Source: a bacterium (GTDB lineage: Bacteria > Fidelibacterota > Marinisomatia > Marinisomatales > JAHJCW01). Taken from it: a DNA stretch of 64,000 nucleotides. Both the position numbers and the translations under genes were made by a program. The notes beneath the pieces are model-generated. The model searched no databases. It was not told the origin of the DNA and saw nothing but the letters and a program-made list of their open reading frames with translations. The stretch spans positions 323,350-387,349 of the forward strand of contig JANQGY010000013.1 in NCBI GenBank assembly GCA_028282845.1. Direction: 5' to 3'. Below are positions 16,286 to 25,073 of the stretch, in pieces. How positions within the stretch are numbered: the first letter of the stretch is position 1; each line of letters begins with the position of its first letter.

Positions 16286-17317
16286 TTAAAGTGAATTTAG
16301 GTGTCCGTCAGCATAATTTGTCAATTCTGTATGAAGTCTTGTTTTGTACGAATCTCCACACCATGATGAATTAATTGCATTTCTCGCCAATGCGATAACA
16401 TCGGCAAGCGTTAGATCGAATGTTTTAATCAATTCCGTAAACTCATTTTCCAAGGAAGTATTAAACATTTTTGGATCGTCCGTATTTACCGATACTAACA
16501 TGCCCTTCTTGTAGAAATCATATATTGGATGTTCAGAAAGAGTGCTTACAACATTTGTCCGCACATTTGAGATCGGATTCATCTCCACCGGAATTTGATG
16601 TTCTATAAGATAATCAACAAGAGTCAGATCATCCATAGCTGTTGTGCCATGTCCAATTCGATCTACCTCAAGGTCCTTGATTGCCTGCCAAATATAATCG
16701 GCTCCGGCGGCTTCGCCGGCATGGCAGGTAGTTTTTAGTCCTTGTTTTTTGGCTTCAGTGAACACATTTTTGAATAGGTTTGGCGGGAACTCCTTCTCTT
16801 TTCCACCTAATCCGATTCCAATAATCCCTTGGTCGCGTACTTCAAGAATTTGACTGAACTGCTCCATCTTGTCTAATTCATCGCGAACAAGGTCAGCAAT
16901 AAGATTGATTGCTATTTTATCTATGTGTTTATTCAGTCCTTTACGAATTGACATGGCAATTTGTTGTGGAATTAAGTTAGATCTTCTAAAATCTGTAGGT
17001 GAAAAACTTATCTCTGCGTATCGAATATTTTGTTTGGCAAGGTCCAAAGCAACCTGCTCGGCAATTAGTTCAAAATCGTCATATTCGCGAATGAAACGGT
17101 TTTTCCAAACCCATATATTGAGAAAATGCGAAAAATCGGTATATCCGAATTTTCTTTCTAATTCAGTATATGATATAAAATTTTTTCCTTTATACTTTTC
17201 AATTAATTGCAAAAGAGTATTTAAAGGAATTGCACCCTCAAGATGAAGGTGCAATTCAATTTTGGGCATGTCTCCGATAAATGCTAAATCGCTATCAAAG
17301 ATAGTTCGTTTTTCCAA
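16286..17317 (-). CDS. add: Adenosine deaminase family enzyme
   Basis: A 343-residue TIM-barrel amidohydrolase with all zinc and catalytic motifs: MPKIELHLHLEG (about 17-28), TCHAGEAAGADYIW (about 198-211), DRIGHGTTA, MNPISNVRTNVV and VSVNTDDPKMFNT. It would deaminate adenosine to inosine (purine salvage); adenine deaminase or a related aminohydrolase is possible within the family. It starts 5 bp after the kbl stop. Length is normal. Confidence 0.92.
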   Translation of the reverse strand: MEKRTIFDSDLAFIGDMPKIELHLHLEGAIPLNTLLQLIEKYKGKNFISYTELERKFGYTDFSHFLNIWVWKNRFIREYDDFELIAEQVALDLAKQNIRYAEISFSPTDFRRSNLIPQQIAMSIRKGLNKHIDKIAINLIADLVRDELDKMEQFSQILEVRDQGIIGIGLGGKEKEFPPNLFKNVFTEAKKQGLKTTCHAGEAAGADYIWQAIKDLEVDRIGHGTTAMDDLTLVDYLIEHQIPVEMNPISNVRTNVVSTLSEHPIYDFYKKGMLVSVNTDDPKMFNTSLENEFTELIKTFDLTLADVIALARNAINSSWCGDSYKTRLHTELTNYADGHLNSL

Positions 17318-17322
17318 TTTAT

Positions 17323-18552
17323 CTAATGTGTTTCTTTATATTTTTTTAAAATACCAATTACGTAATCTATATCTGCTTCGGTATGATTTCCATTGATTTG
17401 GAAGCGGATTTCTTCATCACCTTTTGGAACAACCGGAAAGTTCAAACCGGTTGCCAAAATACCATGTTCCGTTAGAAAATTGACCATCTCAGTTGTCTTC
17501 TGTGTATCTCTTACCATCAATGGTACAACCGGATGATCGCCTTCAATACTTTCATAGCCGTTGGTTTCCAAACCCGTCTCAAATCTTTTGGTCATTTTAC
17601 TAAGATGTTTCAGCAATTGTAAGCCTTCGTCACTATCCAAAATTTCCAAAGCCTTTAATGCGGCTGCAGTTTCGCCTACAGTGATTGGATTTGAATAAAT
17701 GTACATTGGAGCATTCTGACGCAAAAAATCAGTAATTGCTTTTGACGTAACTACATAGCCACCATTTACACCGAATCCCTTGCCAAGTGTGCCGATAATT
17801 ATATCAACTTTTGCTCCGCAGTATTCTTCTGTTCCTCTTCCGGTCGGACCGAATCCGCCAACTCCGTGTGAATCGTCTATAATCGAGATAACACCTTCTT
17901 CGAATCGATCATTATATTTTTCGCATAATTCAGCAAATTCTTTTAAAGGCGCATTGTCACCGCGCATACTGAAAATACCATCGGTCACGACCAAAGCCCG
18001 TTTAGCTTGACCAGACCATTCTTGCAATTTTGCTTCAAGATCAGCCATGTCGTTATGTTTGTAAATTGCCTTGCCTTGCGGGCGTGATAAGCGCATCGCT
18101 TGAATGATGCAATTGTGATTTAACTCATCACTGATATAAACCGTTTCCTTAGTTGCTAACGGCATTAACACGCCCAAACTTGTTACATAAGCTGAACTAA
18201 ATATCATGCCTGATTCTTTGTCGTGGAATTTGGCTAATTTATCTTCAAGTTCGATATGTTTTTTATAAGTTCCGCTAATAAATCTTACTGCGCCCGGTCC
18301 AACGCCAAATTCCCGCGATGCTTCCTCTTCAGCTTTAATAACTTCGGGGTGCAATGACATTCCCAAATAAGAATTTGAATTCATTTTTATAAATTCTCTA
18401 TCACCATAACCTTTAACGAAGTAACGAACACCTTTTTTGCCTTCAGCCGGTTTCATGCCGGTAATTACCATTTCATCGGCTTTGGCCGTTCCTTTTTCTT
18501 TGAGGTCGTTTACGGCATCGGTTAAAACTTTATTTAATTTTTTTATTGACAT
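17323..18552 (-). CDS. kbl: Glycine C-acetyltransferase (2-amino-3-ketobutyrate CoA ligase)
   Basis: A 409-residue PLP enzyme of the alpha-oxoamine synthase family. Motifs are NSYLGMSLHPEVIKA, GPGAVRFISGTYKKHIELE, IIDDSHGVGGFGPTGRG and the PLP lysine site GTLGKGFGVNGGYV. It cleaves 2-amino-3-ketobutyrate with CoA to glycine and acetyl-CoA. The family also includes BioF and serine palmitoyltransferase, but the neighbouring SDR-type threonine dehydrogenase, 6 bp upstream, points to threonine degradation. Confidence 0.92.
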   Translation of the reverse strand: MSIKKLNKVLTDAVNDLKEKGTAKADEMVITGMKPAEGKKGVRYFVKGYGDREFIKMNSNSYLGMSLHPEVIKAEEEASREFGVGPGAVRFISGTYKKHIELEDKLAKFHDKESGMIFSSAYVTSLGVLMPLATKETVYISDELNHNCIIQAMRLSRPQGKAIYKHNDMADLEAKLQEWSGQAKRALVVTDGIFSMRGDNAPLKEFAELCEKYNDRFEEGVISIIDDSHGVGGFGPTGRGTEEYCGAKVDIIIGTLGKGFGVNGGYVVTSKAITDFLRQNAPMYIYSNPITVGETAAALKALEILDSDEGLQLLKHLSKMTKRFETGLETNGYESIEGDHPVVPLMVRDTQKTTEMVNFLTEHGILATGLNFPVVPKGDEEIRFQINGNHTEADIDYVIGILKKYKETH

Positions 18553-18558
18553 TTTTTT

Positions 18559-19509
18559 CTACAATAATTTTTTTGATAAAATTTCGATCATATCTTTGGT
18601 CATAGTTGCCAAGTTGTAGTCAGGTTTCCAATTCCATTGTTTGCGAGCGGCTAAGTCATCTATGCTATTGGGCCAACTTGCTGCAATTTCCGCTTTGACC
18701 GGATCTATATCATAATCTATTGTGAACTCAGGAATATGTTTGCTGATTTCAGCTGCAAGTAGCTCAGGATCAATACTCATTGCAGTTACATTGAACGCAT
18801 TTCGGTGAATTAACTTTGCCGGATCAGCTTCCATCAGATCCGTAGCAGCTTTTATCGCATCAGGCATATACATCATATCCAAAAAGGTCCCGGCTGGTAA
18901 ATTGCATGTGTAGTGTTTATTTTTTATTGCTTCGTAATAAATTTCTACTGCATAATCGGTCGTACCACCACCGGGCAAAGTTTCATTTGAAATAATACCG
19001 GGATAACGTACACCGCGCGTGTCCACACCGAATCTCTTATAGTAATAATCGCATAATAATTCACCGGTAACTTTTGTTACACCATACATGGTATTTGGTC
19101 GCTGGATCGTATCCTGCGGAGTATTATCAACCGGAGTAGAAGGGCCAAACGCTCCGATGGAACTTGGAATAAATACGGCACAATCGAACTCCCGGGCAAC
19201 CTCTAAAACATTATAAAGTCCATTAATATTGACATTCCAAGCCAACCCCGGATTGTTTTCTGCTACCGCAGAAAGGATGGCGGCCAAGTGGTAAATAGTC
19301 TCAATTTTGTACTTTCGGACTATCGCTGAAAGTGCATCAGCGTTGGTACAATCAAAACTTTCAAACGGTCCTGAATCAAGTAATTTTCCGTTTGGTTGTG
19401 TCTTAAGATCACTGGCAATGACATTATCATTTCCATATCGTTCACGTAAGGACATTGTTAATTCTGAACCGATCTGACCTAAAGCACCGGTTACTAAAAT
19501 TCTTTTCAT
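18559..19509 (-). CDS. L-threonine 3-dehydrogenase, SDR (epimerase-like) type
   Basis: A 316-residue NAD(P)-binding protein: ILVTGALGQIGSELT (4-18), AAILSAVAENNPGLAWNVNI, SSIGAFGPSTP, YGVTKVTGE with the Tyr-x-x-x-Lys pair, and RYPGIISNETLPGGGTTDYA. This last motif distinguishes SDR-type threonine dehydrogenases from other epimerase-like proteins. It oxidises threonine to 2-amino-3-ketobutyrate, which Kbl (next gene) cleaves. The ribosome site AGGTAAG is visible before the ATG. It is the first gene of the operon; the 128 bp gap to the polysaccharide cluster probably holds its promoter. Confidence 0.92.
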   Translation of the reverse strand: MKRILVTGALGQIGSELTMSLRERYGNDNVIASDLKTQPNGKLLDSGPFESFDCTNADALSAIVRKYKIETIYHLAAILSAVAENNPGLAWNVNINGLYNVLEVAREFDCAVFIPSSIGAFGPSTPVDNTPQDTIQRPNTMYGVTKVTGELLCDYYYKRFGVDTRGVRYPGIISNETLPGGGTTDYAVEIYYEAIKNKHYTCNLPAGTFLDMMYMPDAIKAATDLMEADPAKLIHRNAFNVTAMSIDPELLAAEISKHIPEFTIDYDIDPVKAEIAASWPNSIDDLAARKQWNWKPDYNLATMTKDMIEILSKKLL

Positions 19510-19637
19510 TTTCTTACCTGTATAATAGATCTTATTGTGATTTTGATAATAAAAGATAAATATAGCTTAAATAATTAGACTTGAAAATTAGTTCAGACAG
19601 TCATCAATTTCAATTTTATAAGCAGATAGAATGATGT

Positions 19638-20528
19638 TTATAGTGTTTGTTTTCTCCGATATTTGAGAGATGGTAATAATATATTCACCAGTATTCTGAT
19701 TGGTAGCATAATTATAAGTAATCCACCGATAAATAGATTAATGAACCAATTAAAGGGTCCTTTCTTATGTTTCAGAAAATATTTATAAAAAGAGATATGA
19801 GAGATAATAATCATTTTCAGCCGCACTTTTTTATAGTTAGCACCACCTATATGGTATATTTGCACTTCAGGATCAAATAATATTTTGTGGCCAGCATCCA
19901 AAATACGTTTGCTAAGATCTACATCAGTGAAAAAATATGGGAAATACTCATCGAAATAACCAACCTCATCTAATATATCCCTTCTCACTAGTAATGCAGA
20001 ACTAGCAGGTTGATCAACATATTGTTTCTTTTCATGGTTGAAATCAGTCATTTTCCAATGACAAAATTCTTTTGAATTCGAAAAAATTCGATCCAATCCC
20101 AACATGGTATAGATAACGTCTCTTCGTCTTGGAAAACGTCTGCAAGATTTTTGGATTTGTCCATCCGGGAATAGAAGCTGTGGAGCTATTGCAGACAAAT
20201 TCTGATTCTCGGCGATATTAATTAATTTTTTAATAGCACCATCGGGAGTGATGGTGTCCGGATTAAGAAATAAAATGTATTTTCCCTGGGAGTTTTCAAT
20301 ACCTTGATTATTGCCTTTTGTATAGCCTAGATTTGCATTGTTATAATAGACTGTTACAAACTGATTGTTAATCCTATTTAATATTGTAACAGTATCATCT
20401 ACGGAATTATTGTCTATGATTAATAACTCGCAATTTGCTTCTTCTATTTGCGGTATAACTGAATTAATACAATTAACAATTTCCTCAGCGGAGTTGTAGG
20501 TAACAATAATAATTGAAGCCGCTATCAT
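19638..20528 (-). CDS. Family 2 glycosyltransferase (rhamnosyltransferase-like)
   Basis: A 296-residue GT-A glycosyltransferase: ASIIIVTYNSAEEIVNCINS (4-23), the LNPDT metal-binding motif (about 91-95), GYFDEYFPYFFTDVDLSKRI with the catalytic-type acidic pair, and a hydrophobic C-terminus (about 255-285) that would hold it to the membrane. It is closest in layout to rhamnosyltransferases. It is the last gene of the long minus-strand polysaccharide cluster, next to an epimerase (3 bp gap). Donor and acceptor are unknown. Confidence 0.85.
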   Translation of the reverse strand: MIAASIIIVTYNSAEEIVNCINSVIPQIEEANCELLIIDNNSVDDTVTILNRINNQFVTVYYNNANLGYTKGNNQGIENSQGKYILFLNPDTITPDGAIKKLINIAENQNLSAIAPQLLFPDGQIQKSCRRFPRRRDVIYTMLGLDRIFSNSKEFCHWKMTDFNHEKKQYVDQPASSALLVRRDILDEVGYFDEYFPYFFTDVDLSKRILDAGHKILFDPEVQIYHIGGANYKKVRLKMIIISHISFYKYFLKHKKGPFNWFINLFIGGLLIIMLPIRILVNILLPSLKYRRKQTL

Positions 20529-20531
20529 ATT

Positions 20532-21671
20532 TTATTTTAGCAGGTTCTTCGATTTCATAGTATCTAAGCTTGTTTCGTATTCGAGATCATTCAAGATTTG
20601 TTTATCTACCCATTCGGTGAACAGTTTCAATCCTTGATCAAATGTATATTTTGGAACAAATCCAATCATCTTGTTGATTTTTGATAAATCCGCTACATTA
20701 TGTCGGATATCACCGAGCCTAAAATTACCACTTACATTATATGGAACTGAGGTATCATATAAAGCAATTAATTTTTTAACGACATCCGAGATTGTTACCG
20801 CTTCTCCTGAGCCTACATTAAATATTTGATAATCTGCATTGCTGTTTTCTATTGCTAACATTATGGCATCAACGACATCAGAAATATACACAAAATCCCT
20901 GCTTTCCTTTCCATCTTCGAAAATATTGATCTTTTTATTGTTCTTAATTAGAGAGGAAAAAATAGATAAAATGCCTGTGTATGGATTTGACAATGATTGA
21001 CCTGGACCATAGACATTTTGGAACCGTAGCGTTACAACTGGGATTTTAAGTGGTTTCAATACACTAATTAACATTTTCTCTTGTGTGAGTTTTGAAATTC
21101 CATATATTGATGTTGGATGTAGTTTAGAGTTTTCATCAGTGGGTGATACTTTAACTGTACTCGAACAAATCGGGCAAGTGGGCTCAAAGTTGCCGTTTAA
21201 TAAATTTGTTTCCTTGCGCTCTTTGGGAAATACAGAACCATCTTTCGGACAATAATATTTACCTTCCCCATATACAGCCCGCGAAGAAGCTAAAATAACT
21301 TTCTTAATAGAATGTTGTTTGTTTATAATATGATCCAAGAGTAGTGCTGTACCATATATATTAACGTTGCAATATTTAGAAACCTCGTACATTGATTGAC
21401 CGGTTCCGGTTTCAGCGGCGAAGTGCATAACTATTTCAACATCTTTTAATGCTTTCTCCCAATCTTTTTGATTACGTACATCACCGTTGATAAAATTAGT
21501 TTCATTTTTTATAGAATTGTATAATGTTGAGGTTGATTCAGGATTTGTACCGTGTATTTGCTCAGATAGATTATCCAATACTAAAACATCGTAATTCATT
21601 GTTAGCAATCTTCTTGCTAGATTTGATCCAATAAAACCTGCGCCACCGGTTATTAAAACCTTAGTGTTCAA
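20532..21671 (-). CDS. NAD-dependent sugar-nucleotide epimerase with a Cys-containing insertion
   Basis: A 379-residue extended SDR: VLITGGAGFIGSNLARRLL (5-23), HFAAETGTGQSMYEV, ASSRAVYGEG, YGISKLTQEK (Tyr-x-x-x-Lys) and RDFVYISDVVDAI. An insertion at about 145-180 contains YYCPKDG and, further on, CPICSS, like the zinc-ribbon-type insertion in the dTDP-L-rhamnose 4-epimerase-like (WbiB/Tll) branch. The usual CPRHG-type His is Asp here. It probably makes a 6-deoxyhexose nucleotide for the cluster; the exact substrate is uncertain. Confidence 0.82.
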   Translation of the reverse strand: MNTKVLITGGAGFIGSNLARRLLTMNYDVLVLDNLSEQIHGTNPESTSTLYNSIKNETNFINGDVRNQKDWEKALKDVEIVMHFAAETGTGQSMYEVSKYCNVNIYGTALLLDHIINKQHSIKKVILASSRAVYGEGKYYCPKDGSVFPKERKETNLLNGNFEPTCPICSSTVKVSPTDENSKLHPTSIYGISKLTQEKMLISVLKPLKIPVVTLRFQNVYGPGQSLSNPYTGILSIFSSLIKNNKKINIFEDGKESRDFVYISDVVDAIMLAIENSNADYQIFNVGSGEAVTISDVVKKLIALYDTSVPYNVSGNFRLGDIRHNVADLSKINKMIGFVPKYTFDQGLKLFTEWVDKQILNDLEYETSLDTMKSKNLLK

Positions 21672-21775
21672 TCGGACACCCCATTTATTTGAAACGAGTA
21701 TTTACTGAGTATCCTTTTAATCATATAGTAGATATTTCTTGATACAAAGATTCAGATATTTTAAGATTAGTGCTA

Positions 21776-23458
21776 TTAATTCTTAACTATATATTTATTT
21801 ATTAATTTTGACAATTCTTTTTTGTCAAATGTCCGTTCAACTCCTAACCAAAAAACACTGGAATATCTGTTCTCGAAATATTTGGCATATTCAGCGCCAT
21901 CTCTGATTGATACCCGGAATTGGTCATCGTCAATCACCTCGTATTCGTAGTATAAATTGAAGAGGTATTTCTTATATTTATATTTTAAATCCAACCGATA
22001 CTCCTTCTTAACCTCGGGCCAAAAATGTCCGTTACCCCAAATCTGTAACCAAGGATATTCTTCAGGCTTGTATTCATATTCTCTTTCAGGGATCTTATTG
22101 TCAATAACTCCATGTCGTTCATAATTGAACGATGGTATTACCGTCAACTTTTCTCCCATATATCCGAAGTAAACGTAAAAATCGTCTGAATCAGGGCCGC
22201 TATGAGCACCCCAATGTCTGCCGTCATAAGACCAATAATCGAAATTCCATCTATCATACCAATCAGCATTTTTACGATCGTTCCAATATTTTGTTTTCAT
22301 CAAGTTTGTATATTCAATGCCACCAATGAGGTGCGGATTTCCAAAGAAACCATACTTACGCAATCCGATTACGCTTGCTCCCGTATGATCCGGTTGCCTT
22401 AAAAAATCGACCGAATCCCAAGAAGCATCATTTCTACCATATTCTACAAACACTACCAATCCTATTTCTGGAAAAGTTAATGTCAGATATCCTACTAATG
22501 TTTGATCCCATATGTCCACTGCACTTAAAGGATTACCTTTTTCGTCAACTTTATCTTCTAAATATAATGGTTCAAATGGTATAAGCATAGCCTCTTTACG
22601 GGTTATATCTTCAATTACTCGGTTGCCACCTGTAAGATACGATCTTGAAAAACCCAATGTAATTGTAGGATTAGAATAATACGTAATAGAGCCTAATAAG
22701 GCGGTATAAAATGGTTTAGCATCATTAAGTTTCAGTGAGTCAGCAAAAACGTATCGAAAATTTATTCCAAAATCTTTGATTCGTTGTTCCTGAATCGTGC
22801 CGATCATTAGGTGTGGAAAACCGGTTGTATTATTTGTCATATTTAAGCTTGAATGGTAACCTGATCCCCACCACATATTAGCATTTGAGAATCCTATACC
22901 TAATCCGTTGTAGTGTAAATATATTTGAGCTTCTCTTAATCCGCTCTTACTGTATGGCTCTTCAGTATGCGGACGATTATCATTAAGTTTAGAGAATTTT
23001 TCCTCTCTATACGGTTGATCAACCCTATCGGGTTTGGTAGAGTCAGGTAAGCTCAGAAAATATTCTGCCCAATCTTGAGCATATTCTTTATTTTGGTTAG
23101 TAAAATAAAATGGTTCGAAACTCAAAAGCAGGAATTTGTTGGCATACGTGAATCTAAATCCTTGATAAAAAGATAATCCCTTTCCTATCCACCTATCCGA
23201 AGTGTTCTCCAAATTCGGGGCATTATTATTGAAGAATAATTCTGTTCTGAATCCAAAGCTCCAATTCCCAATTAATGTAGAATCAGGCCGATTTAAAAAT
23301 GGTCTAAATAAAAAGTTTTTATTATAATCGCCATTATATTCAAATGTTTGCTTTTCATTTTCCAATAAATAAAATGGATCAGCGTTAGTATAAATTTGTC
23401 CTTGTAAAGATACGATTATAATTGCTGAAAATAATATTAGTAGTTTTCTTTTATTCAT
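21776..23458 (-). CDS. Wzi-like capsule-assembly outer-membrane barrel
   Basis: A 560-residue protein with a signal peptide (MNKRKLLILFSAIIIVSLQG) and many alternating aromatic beta strands. The segments SKSGLREAQIYLHYNGLGIG, NANMWWGSGYHSSLNMTNNT and GFPHLMIGT resemble the capsule-assembly Wzi family. Wzi proteins are outer-membrane lectin barrels that hold exported polysaccharide at the surface. The position inside the polysaccharide cluster supports this. It has its own spacing (about 100 bp on each side), so it may be separately transcribed. Confidence 0.8.
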   Translation of the reverse strand: MNKRKLLILFSAIIIVSLQGQIYTNADPFYLLENEKQTFEYNGDYNKNFLFRPFLNRPDSTLIGNWSFGFRTELFFNNNAPNLENTSDRWIGKGLSFYQGFRFTYANKFLLLSFEPFYFTNQNKEYAQDWAEYFLSLPDSTKPDRVDQPYREEKFSKLNDNRPHTEEPYSKSGLREAQIYLHYNGLGIGFSNANMWWGSGYHSSLNMTNNTTGFPHLMIGTIQEQRIKDFGINFRYVFADSLKLNDAKPFYTALLGSITYYSNPTITLGFSRSYLTGGNRVIEDITRKEAMLIPFEPLYLEDKVDEKGNPLSAVDIWDQTLVGYLTLTFPEIGLVVFVEYGRNDASWDSVDFLRQPDHTGASVIGLRKYGFFGNPHLIGGIEYTNLMKTKYWNDRKNADWYDRWNFDYWSYDGRHWGAHSGPDSDDFYVYFGYMGEKLTVIPSFNYERHGVIDNKIPEREYEYKPEEYPWLQIWGNGHFWPEVKKEYRLDLKYKYKKYLFNLYYEYEVIDDDQFRVSIRDGAEYAKYFENRYSSVFWLGVERTFDKKELSKLINKYIVKN

Positions 23459-23582
23459 GTTCGAATTATAAAATAATTTAAAGAATCAATATTAAATAAC
23501 AATTGTCAGCAATAACTTACTAATTAAAATATTACAAAAATAATTAATTTAATTGGTTGTTAGTTATCTTAAGAAACATACT

Positions 23583-24203
23583 GTGAAATTTATACATCTA
23601 ATGGTTTTAATTTTTTTGATTGTGCCGCTGCTTGCCTCCGGTGGTTATGATCATGGTACTTCAACCGGAAAGGGTCAATTCGAAATTGATTTGACTTGGA
23701 ATCCTTTCGATCTAATAGATTTTGGTCAAACTTATGCAGTTATTGGTTATGGTATAACCGATAGGTTGGATTTACATGGTTATTTTGCCCATCAGGCTGA
23801 CGGGAGAAATAATTATTATTACGGTATTTTTTATCAATTTATTGATTGGAAATATTTAGATCTTGCAACCGCAGTCGGGTTGAGACGATATACAGATAGT
23901 GATGCGGTTGATTTATTTTATCCACAATTATTATTTACGTTCAAATTAAGTAAAAAGTTGGACATCGGCGGGGCGTTTGTAAATATCAAAAGAGAGGAGG
24001 GGGAAAAATATGTTGATAAAGGTTCAGCGTTTGATATAGCTGTATATATTAGACTCAGCGATGAATTAAAATTACCCGAATATATTGAAGATGTGAAATT
24101 GGGTATCGGATTGTTTAATCCGGGTATTTTTGAGCCTGAGGAAGGAGAATTCTTACCGACTTATAGTATTGATATAATTTTTAAGAGGATTGGTAAGAAA
24201 TAG
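23583..24203 (+). CDS. Probable outer-membrane barrel protein, unknown function
   Basis: About 206 residues with an N-terminal signal peptide (MKFIHLMVLIFLIVPLLASG) and then short alternating hydrophobic/aromatic strands rich in Tyr, Phe, Gly and Asp, as in small outer-membrane barrels. The open frame extends upstream to a TTG at 23553, but the GTG at 23583 gives a textbook signal start; an ATG at 23601 would truncate the signal. No convincing ribosome site exists for any of them. It is the only plus-strand gene inside the polysaccharide cluster and ends 3 bp from the convergent sugar-transferase gene. I do not recognise a family. A surface role in the same pathway is possible but unproven. 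Confidence 0.68.
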   Translation: MKFIHLMVLIFLIVPLLASGGYDHGTSTGKGQFEIDLTWNPFDLIDFGQTYAVIGYGITDRLDLHGYFAHQADGRNNYYYGIFYQFIDWKYLDLATAVGLRRYTDSDAVDLFYPQLLFTFKLSKKLDIGGAFVNIKREEGEKYVDKGSAFDIAVYIRLSDELKLPEYIEDVKLGIGLFNPGIFEPEEGEFLPTYSIDIIFKRIGKK

Positions 24204-24206
24204 ATT

Positions 24207-24902
24207 TTATTTCCTTAAACAAGCCGTTAAAACATTTTTGGCGCTTTTATAAGAACGATAAGCGCTTGCGTCCCTGAGCAAAAGTAGAATAATAGTTGAG
24301 AAGAAGATATAGGCATCAGCCTTTAATATATTTCCCTCACGATATACTTGAGAATAAAGCGATTCCAATTCTAACCTTTGTTCTGATGTCAAATTAAATT
24401 TACCAGCGACTTGTGTGATGCCTGTCATTCCAGCCGGAGAGTCAAATCTTTCCTGCCACGTTTCGGGAAACCGGTCTTTCAATATTTTGACATTTTTTTC
24501 GGGTAAGGGGCGATTGCCGACAAAACTCATGTGATTAAATAATACGTGAAATACTTGTAATATTTCTACTAATTGTGTTTTCTCAAGAAATCGTCCAAAG
24601 GGTGTATAAACATCTGAATAGATCGGGACATCCAAATAGCCGTCTTTCATATATTTTTCTTCCAGACCCCATTTGGTATCTTTGGCGTCCTTTACCATTG
24701 TTCGAAATTTTATTACATGTATTTTTTTCTGATATCCGACAACCCGTTCGGAAACGTAAAATATTGGACGACCCTGAATAAACAAGGATAATATCGTAAT
24801 GATTATAATTACCGGTAAGAATATTATTAAAGTGGAAAGAGAAAAAACTATATCTTCTATCTTTTTAAAACTCCTGAAGAAGATTTGTTTTTTGGATTTC
24901 AT
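24207..24902 (-). CDS. Bacterial sugar transferase (phosphoglycosyl transferase-like), catalytic Asp apparently replaced
   Basis: A 231-residue protein of the PglC/WcaJ superfamily: a hydrophobic membrane hairpin (about 18-42), then GRPIFYVSERVVGYQKKIHV, IKFRTMVKDA (64-73), FGRFLEKTQLVEILQVF (102-118), NHMSFVGNRPLP (123-134) and PAGMTGITQVAGK. These enzymes load the first sugar-phosphate onto undecaprenyl phosphate. The canonical motif is S-L-D-E-L-P-Q; here the aligned residues are Q-L-V-E-I-L-Q, so Val112 replaces the nucleophilic Asp while Glu113 is kept. No other initiating transferase is present in the window. Either this subfamily works differently or the protein is inactive. It is an odd single gene, convergent with the barrel gene. 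Confidence 0.85.
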   Translation of the reverse strand: MKSKKQIFFRSFKKIEDIVFSLSTLIIFLPVIIIITILSLFIQGRPIFYVSERVVGYQKKIHVIKFRTMVKDAKDTKWGLEEKYMKDGYLDVPIYSDVYTPFGRFLEKTQLVEILQVFHVLFNHMSFVGNRPLPEKNVKILKDRFPETWQERFDSPAGMTGITQVAGKFNLTSEQRLELESLYSQVYREGNILKADAYIFFSTIILLLLRDASAYRSYKSAKNVLTACLRK

Positions 24903-25073
24903 TATATAATTATGGAATGTCCTAAAATTCTGATATTTGTTTTTTTATGCTTTGCCGCTATTTTTAATTTACAAAATTAAAGTATTTAGATAAAAAGCTG
25001 AGTTTTAAATTGCAGTGTTTTTCTTGAAGATAATTATTGTTTATAAAAATATATTAATTCCTAAACGGTTCTG

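Noticed and set aside
18559-19509. Polysaccharide-type sugar epimerase instead of threonine dehydrogenase
   Set aside because: The PGIIS and PGGGTTDYA motifs and the adjoining kbl gene fit SDR-type threonine dehydrogenase better than sugar epimerases.
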